Shown: positions 14,662 through 22,207 of the stretch, in pieces
How positions within the stretch are numbered: the first letter of the stretch is position 1
Layout: each line of letters opens with the position of its first letter
Assembly: GCA_016191845.1 (NCBI GenBank)
Contig: JACPVF010000003.1
Span: forward strand, 124,001-188,000
Direction: 5' to 3'
DNA: 64,000 bases
From: Chloroflexota bacterium
Lineage (GTDB): Bacteria > Chloroflexota > Anaerolineae > Anaerolineales > Villigracilaceae
Notes under the pieces: generated by a model
The model's database searches: none
What the model was told of the DNA's origin: nothing
The model's input: only the letters and a program-made list of their open reading frames with translations
Translations under genes and position numbers: made by a program

Positions 14662-16395
14662 CTATTTCTCAGCCTTGGACATCTGTCGCGCCAGTTGTAA
14701 TAACTCGTGCGCGGACCGCAACGTGCCCTCCCCCACCTCGCCGAGCATCTGTGAGAGTTCCAACATGCGCGCGTCGCCATCCAGTTTTTCGACGCGGGTC
14801 AGAGTGCGACCCTTGTCCACCACCTTCTGGACTTGATAATGTTGCTCGCCAAAGGCAGCCAACTGCGGCAGGTGTGTCACACAGAAGACCTGGTGATTGC
14901 GAGCCAGCTTCCACAACTTCTGGCCGACGATGGTGCCCACACGTCCGCCAATGCCCTGGTCGATCTCATCGAAGATCAAGCTGGGGACCTGGTCGGCGCG
15001 GGCCAGGACGTTCTTGAGCGCCAACATCAGGCGCGAGGTCTCGCCGCCCGAGGCAATCTTGACCAACGGCTTGAGGCCTTCGCCCGGGTTGGGCGCGATC
15101 AGGAACTCCACGCGGTCGAGGCCGTTCTGGTCGAAGGCGATGCGCGAGCCGTCGGGCAGTGGAACCCCATTCGGGTCGGGTCGGGTCTGGAAGTCCACAC
15201 CGAACTGGGCCGAGGCCATCTTTAGTTCGTCGAGTTCCACTTCGATGCCCTTGCCGAGCAGTTCCGCCGCGGACTTGCGCCTGGTCGTCAGCACCGCACC
15301 TTGCCTGGCTAATTGCGCCAGAAGCTTGGACTCTTCCGCCGACAGGCTGGCGATGCGGTCGGCTGCGCCCGTCAGGGTTTCGAGCTGCTTGCGGGCATCC
15401 GCGCCGTAAGCGACCACGGCAGGGATGCTGCCGCCATATTTGCGCGTCAGTCGATGAATCAGGTCGAGTCGTTCTTCGACCTCGTCCAGCCGCTTGGGGT
15501 TGAACTCGATGGCTTCGAGATAATCGCGCAAACTGCGGACCAGGTCCGCGAGGGCGTCTTCCAGCAGGTTGGCCTGGTTCGAGAGCTCGGCCTGAGCCGA
15601 GTCGATGCGGGCCAGGCCTGCCAGCGCCTGTGCAGCCTGCCCCACCAGGTCCCCGGCGGAGGGCGCATCGGGCGATCCGTCTTCGAGCACAGCCAGCGCC
15701 TGCTGGGCATACTCGGCCAAAGACTCGGCATTGGCAAGGCGGTCGCGCTCCTTGCGCAATTCCTCGTCCTCGCCGACTTTCAGACGCGCGGCCTCGATCT
15801 CCTCGGCGGCGTAGGTTAACATCTCCATGCGGCGGTCGGAGTCGGCCTGGGCCTGACGCAGGTCATTCAACTCGCGCCGCAGGTTGAGCAACGCGTGATA
15901 GGTCTGGCGGTATTCACTCAGGGGTTTGGACACCTCGGCGTAACGGTCGAGCAGGCCGAGATGGGCGCGCGGATCAAGCAGCGAGAGATGCTCCGATTGG
16001 CCGTGGATGTCCACCAGTGCGGCACCCAGCTCCCTGAGCAGGGCCACGCCCACGGTCCGCCCGTTGACGCGGGCCACGCTGCGGCCTTCGCGCCGTACCT
16101 CGCGGGTGAGCGTCACATAATCGGGATCGTCGAGCAGTTCCTCGCGGTTGAGGATGTCGTGCACCGTTTCGCGCTCTGGACCCTTGAGCTGGAACACGCC
16201 TTCGACGAAGGCTGTCTCCGCCTCGGCGCGGACCACGCTCGCGTCGGCGCGGCCGCCCAACAACATCACGACCGCATCCAAAATGATGGATTTACCCGCG
16301 CCCGTCTCACCCGTGAGGATGATCAGGCCGGGCCCAAAGCGCAGGTCGAGGCTGTCGATGATGGCGAAATTATGGATGCGGAGTTCGGTCAACAT
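14662..16395 (-). CDS. recN: DNA repair protein RecN
   Basis: SMC-like ATPase of double-strand break repair, 577 residues. The N-terminal half carries Walker A (LTGETGAGKSIILDA, near residue 30) and the strap FVEGVF. The middle is coiled-coil with an R/E-rich zipper. The C-terminal half has the ABC signature region ASGGETSRLMLALK and Walker B PSLIFDEIDQGIGG. Length and order are typical. The ATG at 16395 lies 3 nt after the stop of the B-box protein, so the gene is in an operon with nadK, a frequent pairing in bacteria. Confidence 0.97.
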   Translation of the reverse strand: MLTELRIHNFAIIDSLDLRFGPGLIILTGETGAGKSIILDAVVMLLGGRADASVVRAEAETAFVEGVFQLKGPERETVHDILNREELLDDPDYVTLTREVRREGRSVARVNGRTVGVALLRELGAALVDIHGQSEHLSLLDPRAHLGLLDRYAEVSKPLSEYRQTYHALLNLRRELNDLRQAQADSDRRMEMLTYAAEEIEAARLKVGEDEELRKERDRLANAESLAEYAQQALAVLEDGSPDAPSAGDLVGQAAQALAGLARIDSAQAELSNQANLLEDALADLVRSLRDYLEAIEFNPKRLDEVEERLDLIHRLTRKYGGSIPAVVAYGADARKQLETLTGAADRIASLSAEESKLLAQLARQGAVLTTRRKSAAELLGKGIEVELDELKMASAQFGVDFQTRPDPNGVPLPDGSRIAFDQNGLDRVEFLIAPNPGEGLKPLVKIASGGETSRLMLALKNVLARADQVPSLIFDEIDQGIGGRVGTIVGQKLWKLARNHQVFCVTHLPQLAAFGEQHYQVQKVVDKGRTLTRVEKLDGDARMLELSQMLGEVGEGTLRSAHELLQLARQMSKAEK

Positions 16396-16398
16396 GGG

Positions 16399-16923
16399 TT
16401 ACGATTTAAAGAGTTGCAATCCAGACAGGCGGTAGTACATCACGGGAACGGCAATGACCAGATAGATGCCCAGCGAGATCAGGCTGTAAATATCGAACAT
16501 GATCAGGCTGATGATGATCATCGGCGCGGCCCCCAACACCATACCCGCCACCACGGTCAGGTAGAGTCTGCGCGAGCGGTGTCGGCGCGTGACGAAACGG
16601 GCCGCTTCGGCGATGACCACCCCCACTGTGGAGGAGGCGGCGGCAATGAGGAAAAAGAGAAAGAACCCAAATCCGCTGACCAGCATGGCCAACAGGCTGG
16701 TGATCAGCGAGAGGATGCCCGCCACCGAAAAGCCGAAGAGGTAATCGAACCATTCGGCCGTGTCGAACTTCTTCTGCTGGCCCTTGACACATTCCTTGCA
16801 GCGATAGCCCGTGGGCGTGCGGATGGCACACGAGGTGCAAATGGGACGGTCGCACTGATTGCAGCGCAGGGTCGTCTCACGGCTGGGATGAACGTAGCAA
16901 ACGGTGGCGGAGGTCTCGGTCAT
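16399..16923 (-). CDS. B-box zinc-finger membrane protein
   Basis: Protein of 174 residues. The N-terminal ~45 residues contain a B-box-like set of metal ligands (CYVH, CNQCDRPICTSC and YRCKEC). Four transmembrane helices follow. Bacterial B-box-plus-membrane proteins are common in Chloroflexota and Actinomycetota but uncharacterised. The ATG overlaps the nadK stop by four bases and recN follows after 3 nt, so the three are co-translated. Function unknown. Confidence 0.8.
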   Translation of the reverse strand: MTETSATVCYVHPSRETTLRCNQCDRPICTSCAIRTPTGYRCKECVKGQQKKFDTAEWFDYLFGFSVAGILSLITSLLAMLVSGFGFFLFFLIAAASSTVGVVIAEAARFVTRRHRSRRLYLTVVAGMVLGAAPMIIISLIMFDIYSLISLGIYLVIAVPVMYYRLSGLQLFKS

Positions 16924-17786
16924 CGTGATAATCCAAAGGAACGATTTTGATTCATATGCGCAGTCAGATTGCGGTAGAAATATCCCGCATCACCAAAGCG
17001 GACGAACTTGGCCGTGTACTCGGCAGCGCGGACGTCCACGCGGTCGTCTTCGATCAGGCCGATCGGCACCTGACCATCCACGCTCAAGACAGCGTTGTCG
17101 CCGTGAACACCGATACTAACGGAAGAACCCTCCGCCACCACCACAGCGCGGTCCACCGAGAGGTGCGGGGCGATGGGCACGATCAGGATGTTGCGAAGTT
17201 CGGGCGGCAGGATGGGTCCGCCCGCGGCCAGGGCATAGGCGGTGGACCCCGTGGGCGTGGAGGCGATTAGGCCATCGGCCACGTAGGTGGTCAGCAGGTG
17301 ACCATCCGCCGAGGCCGAGAGACGGATCGGGCGGAGATATTGTCCACGGCTGACGACCACTTCGTTGAGCGCATGCCAGTTGCCCGCAGGTTCATCCGCG
17401 CGGACCAACTCGGTGCGCAACATCATGCGATTTTCGATCCAGGCCTCGCCCGCCAACAGGCGATCAAACATCGCGCGCCAATCGCTGCGCTCGACCTGAA
17501 TGAGGAATCCCAACCGACCCAAATTTACGCCCAAGATGGGCACACCGCAGGGGGCGCACAGATGCCCCGCCCTGAGCATGGTCCCGTCGCCGCCGACGGC
17601 CACCAGCATATCGAACTCGCCGCGCTTGACGCGCTTGCGCAGAGATTCGTCGTAAAGCGATCCCGCAGGCGCTTCGATGCCCTTTTCCTTGAAATACTCG
17701 GCGATCAGTTCCGCTTCACGGACGGCCTCGGGCATTTTCGGGTAGGAGGTGACCACAGGGCGCTGCGGGATGAAGAGTGCGGACAT
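16920..17786 (-). CDS. nadK: NAD kinase
   Basis: Phosphorylates NAD to NADP using ATP or polyphosphate in the cytoplasm. Diagnostic motifs are VAVGGDGTMLRA (GGDG, near residue 60), GVNLGRLGFL, and LIASTPTGSTAYALAAGGPI, with the conserved NE (ALNEVVV) between them. At 288 residues it is typical. The ATG at 17786 is preferred over a TTG at 17795 because a TATAAT box ends at 17795 and overlaps the TTG, leaving 8 nt to the ATG. First gene of the nadK/B-box/recN operon. Confidence 0.95.
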   Translation of the reverse strand: MSALFIPQRPVVTSYPKMPEAVREAELIAEYFKEKGIEAPAGSLYDESLRKRVKRGEFDMLVAVGGDGTMLRAGHLCAPCGVPILGVNLGRLGFLIQVERSDWRAMFDRLLAGEAWIENRMMLRTELVRADEPAGNWHALNEVVVSRGQYLRPIRLSASADGHLLTTYVADGLIASTPTGSTAYALAAGGPILPPELRNILIVPIAPHLSVDRAVVVAEGSSVSIGVHGDNAVLSVDGQVPIGLIEDDRVDVRAAEYTAKFVRFGDAGYFYRNLTAHMNQNRSFGLSR

Positions 17787-17794
17787 ATTGGGCA

Positions 17795-17800
17795 ATTATA
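17795..17800 (-). promoter_or_regulatory. -10 box (TATAAT) for leaderless nadK operon
   Basis: Minus-strand TATAAT followed by eight bases (TGCCCAAT) and the ATG at 17786. Transcription would begin at or within two bases of the start codon. Confidence 0.6.
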
Positions 17801-17818
17801 CTCTCCAACCCCCGCATA

Positions 17819-18331
17819 TCACACCAGGGACTGGTCACAGGCCTTCTTGAATCCACAGCGGGCACAGCGGGCAGCCTGTTCGTGCGAACGCTCGACTTCG
17901 CGCTTCAACTCGTCACGGCGCATCTCGGCCAGCAGGTCGAGCAATGAGGACTCCAACTCAGGGGTGTAATCCACGGCGAAATCGCGGTTTTCGTAATGGA
18001 TGATTCCATACGGGGGGCGCTTGCCATAACTCTTTTCCACCAACAGACAATAGGCCGCCAACTGGTAAATGTGCGAGTCATACGGTGACTCGGGCGCGCG
18101 TCCGCTTTTGACCTCGACGGGGATGATCTGTCCCTTCTCCTGAACAAGGTAATCGGGCTTGCCCGTCAACCCGAGCAGGTCGTTATACAGCGGGCGCTCC
18201 AACTTGCCCCATCCGCGCGTATCAGTGTAGATGACCCGTCCGCCCGGCAGGCCCGCCTCTTTCCGCTGGCGTCCGCTTTGCCAGAAGAAGATGAGGGCGA
18301 GGAAGAATAAAAGAAGAATGGCGTAGATCAT
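17819..18331 (-). CDS. Cas4-like nuclease, membrane-anchored C-terminal half
   Basis: Protein of 170 residues carrying most of a Cas4/RecB-type PD-(D/E)XK nuclease. Residues 2-17 form a transmembrane anchor. Then come Asp60 (GKPDYL), Glu73 and Lys75 (VEVKSG), and Gln90/Tyr94 (QLAAYCLL). Three C-terminal cysteines follow (CARCGFKKAC, Cys156, 159 and 165). Cas4 uses four cysteines to hold a [4Fe-4S] cluster; the missing N-terminal Cys and the motif-I His are encoded by the gene just upstream (18355-18594), in another frame. No CRISPR array or cas1/cas2 is nearby, so a non-CRISPR DNA end-processing role is more likely. Substrate unknown. Confidence 0.78.
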   Translation of the reverse strand: MIYAILLLFFLALIFFWQSGRQRKEAGLPGGRVIYTDTRGWGKLERPLYNDLLGLTGKPDYLVQEKGQIIPVEVKSGRAPESPYDSHIYQLAAYCLLVEKSYGKRPPYGIIHYENRDFAVDYTPELESSLLDLLAEMRRDELKREVERSHEQAARCARCGFKKACDQSLV

Positions 18332-18354
18332 AGGGGCGGAGTTGGGCTTCGGAA

Positions 18355-18594
18355 TTAGGACATGAACTGCAAAGCGAGATAAACGGTCAGCAAAACAAAC
18401 GCGATCAACAGCAGAAACATGGCTGCGCCACGTAACAGGCCCGCCGCCAGCACCTTGCGTCCGTGGCGGCGGTGCAGGTCTGTCCCTGCCGCCAGTTCGG
18501 CCTTGTTCTCAGACGGCACGCCTTGTTTGCGATACCACCAGGCACGGCGGCAATACAGATAGTTTCCGATGTCGGAGGCGCGGATCACAGGCAT
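18355..18594 (-). CDS. Cas4-like nuclease, N-terminal half with membrane anchor
   Basis: A 79-residue protein matching the beginning of Cas4-type nucleases: SDIGNYLYCRRAWW provides the first Fe-S cysteine (Cys15) and GTDLHRRH provides the motif-I histidine (His41). Residues ~53-76 are a transmembrane helix, then a TAA stop. The nuclease half starts 23 nt later in a different frame with its own transmembrane helix. A single base error could not join them, because both a stop and a frame change intervene. The ATG at 18594 is six bases after a TATACT box. The two products probably assemble in the membrane. Confidence 0.75.
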   Translation of the reverse strand: MPVIRASDIGNYLYCRRAWWYRKQGVPSENKAELAAGTDLHRRHGRKVLAAGLLRGAAMFLLLIAFVLLTVYLALQFMS

Positions 18595-18600
18595 GGGCAA

Positions 18601-18606
18601 AGTATA
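18601..18606 (-). promoter_or_regulatory. -10 box (TATACT) for the split Cas4-like pair
   Basis: Minus-strand TATACT followed by TTGCCC and the ATG at 18594. It supports the short start and a leaderless transcript covering both halves. Confidence 0.58.
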
Positions 18607-18761
18607 GCACAAATTTTCTATCTCATTATTCGCCGTCGCTGCACTCCTCCTCGCAATGGCGTCAGGCTGTGACAAATTTCCCAGGCGGACTGCGCCATGT
18701 TTCCTTTCGGGAATCCCACGGGGCCGAGATAATGAAGGCGTACCAGGAAATGGAGGCAGAC

Positions 18762-19736
18762 ATGGCCGATGAACTGATTGTCAAATTTTGGGGCGTACGT
18801 GGAAGTTACCCGACCCCTGGGGAGGCTACCGTCAAATTCGGCGGGAACACCGCCTGCGTGGAGGTCCGCGCGGGAGAACACGTGCTGATCTTCGATGCAG
18901 GCACAGGCATCATCCCGCTCGGGCGGGACCTGGCACGACGGGCCCGCTCCACCGATCAGCCGCTGGAGGTTGCGCTGTTCTTCAGTCATCTGCACCATGA
19001 CCACACACAGGGATTTCCGTTCTTTCTGCCCGCCTTCCTGCCGAACGCGCGACTGCACATCTTCGGCCCGGGCGCCACGCCCGAAACGCTGGAACGCGTG
19101 CTGGAGTCGAACCAGTCGCCCACCACGTTCCCCGTCAGCCTGAGGGACATGGCCGCCTGGAAAGACATCCGCTCGGTACGGGAAACGGAGGTCATCGTTT
19201 GGGATGCGGATGGAGTCCGTTTGGCGGAGTCAGGCCGCGGTCTCAGCGATGAGGCGGTCGTGATCTGCATCCACCGCTCGTATGCGCATCCTGGCGGCGT
19301 GTACGTTTATCGCATCCAGTGGCGCGGAAAGTCGGTGGTGTACGCCACGGACACGGAAGGCTATGTGGGCGTGGACCGTCGGCTGGCGCAGTTCGCACGG
19401 GATGCGGACGTGCTGATCCACGACGCGCAATACAGCGAGGAACATTATCGCGGTGTGCTGGCGGGCTTCCCGTCCACGCAGGGCTACGGCCATTCGACCG
19501 TCAATATGGCCTGCGAACTGGCCGCTGCGGCAGAGGCCGATCGGCTGGTACTGTTCCACCATGAGCCTGCCTACGATGATGAGCAGATATCTGAGATGGA
19601 GTTCATCGCGCGGATGCTTTTCCCCGAGTCAATTGCAGCGCGCGAGAGCATGGAGATCAAGGTCAAGACGGTGCCATCGCTGCAAACCACGCTCGGGGTA
19701 GGCAAGCCAGTCAAAACAACTAACGCAAAAGTTTAG
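18762..19736 (+). CDS. Metallo-beta-lactamase-fold hydrolase
   Basis: Cytoplasmic metal-dependent hydrolase of 324 residues, of the ribonuclease Z/phosphodiesterase-like MBL branch. Metal-binding motifs: FDAGTGI, SHLHHDHTQGF (His76, His78, Asp80, His81), later ATDTEG (bridging Asp) and FHHEPAYDD (distal His). The ATG at 18762 follows GGAGG at a good spacing; upstream in-frame ATGs exist at 18669 and 18732. A terminator hairpin follows. Substrate (RNA end, cyclic nucleotide or other) cannot be told. Confidence 0.86.
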   Translation: MADELIVKFWGVRGSYPTPGEATVKFGGNTACVEVRAGEHVLIFDAGTGIIPLGRDLARRARSTDQPLEVALFFSHLHHDHTQGFPFFLPAFLPNARLHIFGPGATPETLERVLESNQSPTTFPVSLRDMAAWKDIRSVRETEVIVWDADGVRLAESGRGLSDEAVVICIHRSYAHPGGVYVYRIQWRGKSVVYATDTEGYVGVDRRLAQFARDADVLIHDAQYSEEHYRGVLAGFPSTQGYGHSTVNMACELAAAAEADRLVLFHHEPAYDDEQISEMEFIARMLFPESIAARESMEIKVKTVPSLQTTLGVGKPVKTTNAKV

Positions 19737-19742
19737 CAGTAG

Positions 19743-19806
19743 ACCTCGGAAGTCTACAGAAGTCTTCCTGACAGAGAGCCATCATGGCAGACTTCCGAGG
19801 TTTTTT
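19743..19806 (+). terminator. Intrinsic terminator between the MBL gene and the Crp-type gene
   Basis: Arms 19743-19755 and 19789-19801 (ACCTCGGAAGTCT/AGACTTCCGAGGT) form a 13-bp perfect stem ending in a T-run at 19801-19806. The 33-nt loop contains an ATG that is in frame with the next gene, which argues against that ATG being the start. Confidence 0.8.
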
Positions 19807-19816
19807 CAAAGGGAAG

Positions 19817-19822
19817 TACAAT
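19817..19822 (+). promoter_or_regulatory. -10 box (TACAAT) for the Crp-type regulator
   Basis: TACAAT directly before the ATG at 19823 and nine bases before the ATG at 19832. It lies just after the upstream terminator, so the regulator seems to have its own near-leaderless promoter. Confidence 0.5.
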
Positions 19823-19831
19823 ATGTTGAGA

Positions 19832-20533
19832 ATGACCAACCTCCAGAACGACAACACCCGCAACATCCTCTCGGACATTCGCCTGTTCGAAGGCCTCAGC
19901 TCGGCACAACTGGACTGGGTCTCGCGGCGCGCACATCGACGCATATTTCCCGCAGGTGCGAACGTGATGACCGCCGAGCAACCGGGCGAAGCAGTGTACA
20001 TCGTGCTGCATGGGACGGTCAAGATCCATGTGGAGCAGGCCGACGGGCGGGACGTAATCCTGGCCCTGCTGGGCAGCGGCGACCTGCTGGGCGAGATGAG
20101 CCTGATCGACAGCGTCGGCCGTTCAGCCAGCGTGACCACACTCGAAAATTCGCTGATGCTGTGGATGGGCAAGGAAACCTTCCAGGAAATGCTGGACACC
20201 TTCCCGCCCGTGGCGCGCAACCTGGTGAAGATCCTCTCGTCGCGGGTACGCCTCTCGGACCAGTTGATCCAGGCGCTGGCCTCGCTCGATGTGTACGGAC
20301 GGGTGGCCCGTCAACTGCTGGCCTTCGCTGAGAAATATGGCCATCCGCGCGAGAACGGCATCCAGATCCGCATCCTCTTCACTCAGGGCGACATGGCCGA
20401 TCTGGTCGGGGCCTCGCGCAAACGAGTCAATCAGGTAATGGTCTCGTTCAAGGAACAGGGGCTGATCTGTAATGATGCGGAGGGCCGCGTCATTATTTCA
20501 GATCGTGAGGGGTTGGCGAAGTTTTGTCGGTGA
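19832..20533 (+). CDS. Crp/Fnr-family transcription regulator
   Basis: Regulator of 233 residues. Residues ~15-135 form a cyclic-nucleotide-binding fold (FPAGANVMTAEQPGEAVYIVLHG, LLGEMSLID, RSASVTT). Residues ~150-225 form a winged helix with LFTQGDMADLVGASRKRVNQVM as the recognition segment. There is no cysteine cluster, so it is not an Fe-S oxygen sensor of the Fnr type. The Arg of a classical cAMP pocket is replaced in the RSASVTT region, so the ligand is uncertain. The start is chosen after the promoter; 19823 is possible, while 19784 lies inside the preceding terminator. Confidence 0.88.
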   Translation: MTNLQNDNTRNILSDIRLFEGLSSAQLDWVSRRAHRRIFPAGANVMTAEQPGEAVYIVLHGTVKIHVEQADGRDVILALLGSGDLLGEMSLIDSVGRSASVTTLENSLMLWMGKETFQEMLDTFPPVARNLVKILSSRVRLSDQLIQALASLDVYGRVARQLLAFAEKYGHPRENGIQIRILFTQGDMADLVGASRKRVNQVMVSFKEQGLICNDAEGRVIISDREGLAKFCR

Positions 20534-20534
20534 C

Positions 20535-20619
20535 ATGTCATTGCGAGCCGCACTTTTGCGGCGAAGCAATCTCCCGTTGAATATCGGGATTGTTTCGCGC
20601 TGACGCGCTTGCAATGACA
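20535..20619. repeat. Fold-back intergenic repeat with TGTCATTGC ends
   Basis: The element begins TGTCATTGCGAG and ends CTTGCAATGACA, its imperfect reverse complement. Inside are two smaller stems: GCCGC...GCGGC, and AAGCAATCTCCCG...CGGGATTGTTT around TTGAATAT. Such cruciform-forming elements are dispersed between genes in many environmental bacteria. It separates the Crp-type gene from the thioesterase promoter; no T-run. Confidence 0.75.
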
Positions 20620-20627
20620 GCTGACGG

Positions 20628-20633
20628 TATAAT
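20628..20633 (+). promoter_or_regulatory. -10 box (TATAAT) for leaderless thioesterase gene
   Basis: TATAAT, then CGCCGC, then the ATG at 20640. The same 15-base arrangement occurs before the methyltransferase gene at 45565. Confidence 0.68.
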
Positions 20634-20639
20634 CGCCGC

Positions 20640-21074
20640 ATGAACAACGACTTCCGCTTCTATCATCCCACCGAGGTCCGCTATGGCGACCTGGACCCGC
20701 AGGGCCATCTCAACAACGCCAAGCATCTGACCTACTTCGAGCAGGCCCGCGTTCAATACGTGGTGAACCTGGGCATGTTCGGCAAGGATCAGTCCTTCAT
20801 GGAGATCGGCTTCATCGTGGCCGACATCCATATCACCTATCATGCGCCCGTCCATTGGGGCGACCCGATCAAGGTCGGCGTGCGCACCTCGAAGATCGGC
20901 AACAAGTCGATGGTGATGGAACAGGCCATCGTCAACAGCGAAACGGGCGAAGTCTATTCGAGCGGGACGGTCATCGCGGTCACGTATGATTACGCTGCCA
21001 AACAGACCATGTCCGTGCCGCAGGAATGGCGGGAAAAGATCACCAATTTTGAAGGTCGGAAGGTTGAAGGATAA
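20640..21074 (+). CDS. Acyl-CoA thioesterase, YbgC/4-hydroxybenzoyl-CoA type
   Basis: Single hotdog-fold thioesterase of 144 residues. The active-site segment GDLDPQGHLNNAKHLTYFEQARVQY carries the catalytic Asp and the N-terminal end of the hotdog helix, as in 4-hydroxybenzoyl-CoA thioesterases. It hydrolyses acyl-CoA to free acid in the cytoplasm; chain specificity cannot be deduced. The TAA is one base before the M42 peptidase ATG, so the two are coupled. Confidence 0.92.
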   Translation: MNNDFRFYHPTEVRYGDLDPQGHLNNAKHLTYFEQARVQYVVNLGMFGKDQSFMEIGFIVADIHITYHAPVHWGDPIKVGVRTSKIGNKSMVMEQAIVNSETGEVYSSGTVIAVTYDYAAKQTMSVPQEWREKITNFEGRKVEG

Positions 21075-21075
21075 T

Positions 21076-22125
21076 ATGTCCCTGCCCCAGATCGATACAC
21101 AATATCTCACTGAGTTCCTCGTCCGCCTGTTGAACACGCTCTCGCCCACAGGCATGGCCGAGCCTGCCATCGAGTTGATCGAAGAAGAGCTCGCTCAATT
21201 CCCACAGTTGACTCTGACCCGCACGCGCAAGGGCGCGCTGGTGGCACACTGGGATGCAGGCAACGACCTGCCGCCCGTGGCACTCACCGCCCACGCCGAC
21301 ACGCTCGGCGCGATGGTCAAGGCCATTAAACCCAACGGCCGTTTGCAGATCACGCGCATCGGCGGGCTGCTGCTCAACGCCGTCGAGACCGAAGGCTGTT
21401 GGGTGTTCGCCTCCAACGGCGAGAAAATCCGCGGCTCGCTGCTGACCAACGCCGCCTCGGCACATGTCTTCGGTGCGCAATCAGTCGAGATGAAGCGCGA
21501 CGAAGAACACATGGAAGTGCGCCTGGATGCGGTCACCACATCGGCCAAGCAGACCGAGGATCTGGGGATCCGCGTCGGCGACTTCGTGGCCTTCGACCCG
21601 CGCGTGGAACTGACCAACGGCTTCATCCGCTCCCGCCACCTGGACGATAAGGCCTGTGTCGCCGCTATCCTGGCCGCCATCCGCGCCTTGAGCGAATCCC
21701 GTCAAACGCCCGCCCGTAGTGTGTACTTCCACTTCAGCAACTACGAGGAAGTCGGCCACGGCGCGGCGGCGGGGATTCCGCCCGAGGTGAGCGAGCTCGT
21801 CGCCGTGGACATGGCCGCCGTCGGCCCAGGCCAGGAGTCGGACGAGTTCTCGGTCACCATCTGCCTCAAGGATTCGGGCGGCCCATATCATCACGGTCTC
21901 TCGAACAAACTGCGCACCATCGCCGATATGAACAACATCCCGTACAAGACCGACATCTATCCGTTCTACGGCTCGGACGGCGAAGCCTTTTGGCGCGCGG
22001 GCGGCGACGTGGCTGTGGCGCTGATCGGCCCAGGCATCGACGCCTCGCACAACTACGAACGCACCCACACCGATTCGCTGGTCGCCACCACGAATTGGAT
22101 TCTGGCGTATTTGTTAAGCGATTAA
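21076..22125 (+). CDS. M42-family metallopeptidase
   Basis: Cytoplasmic dinuclear-metal aminopeptidase of the M42 group, 349 residues. Visible metal and catalytic elements are TAHADTLGAM, RHLDDKACVAAIL (bridging Asp), NYEEVGHGAA (catalytic Glu pair), VAVDMA and a late GIDASHNYERTH. The sequence resembles the M42 peptidases linked to the NAGGN compatible-solute system, but no other gene of that system is nearby. The start follows the thioesterase stop by one base. Confidence 0.88.
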   Translation: MSLPQIDTQYLTEFLVRLLNTLSPTGMAEPAIELIEEELAQFPQLTLTRTRKGALVAHWDAGNDLPPVALTAHADTLGAMVKAIKPNGRLQITRIGGLLLNAVETEGCWVFASNGEKIRGSLLTNAASAHVFGAQSVEMKRDEEHMEVRLDAVTTSAKQTEDLGIRVGDFVAFDPRVELTNGFIRSRHLDDKACVAAILAAIRALSESRQTPARSVYFHFSNYEEVGHGAAAGIPPEVSELVAVDMAAVGPGQESDEFSVTICLKDSGGPYHHGLSNKLRTIADMNNIPYKTDIYPFYGSDGEAFWRAGGDVAVALIGPGIDASHNYERTHTDSLVATTNWILAYLLSD

Positions 22126-22183
22126 ACACAAAGGGCACAAAGTACACGAAGGAAGACTCCTTTCCACTTTGTGCCCTTTGTGT
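22126..22183. repeat. Perfect 18-bp inverted repeat after the M42 gene
   Basis: Arms 22126-22143 and 22166-22183 (ACACAAAGGGCACAAAGT and its reverse complement) enclose a 22-nt spacer that holds a smaller stem (AAGGA/TCCTT). It starts at the base after the TAA and ends 24 nt before the next ATG. No T-run follows, so it is more likely a mobile palindromic repeat, possibly affecting mRNA stability, than a terminator. Confidence 0.8.
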
Positions 22184-22207
22184 CCTTTGTGGTGAAAAGG
22201 ATTTGAA

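Noticed and set aside
17819-18594. Frameshift in a single cas4-like gene
   Set aside because: Joining the halves would need both loss of a TAA and a frame change. The downstream half has its own ATG, and each half carries its own membrane helix at the break, so two genes are more likely. Read-level confirmation would still help.
17819-18594. CRISPR-Cas locus suggested by the Cas4-like proteins
   Set aside because: No repeat-spacer array and no cas1, cas2 or effector gene anywhere in the window.
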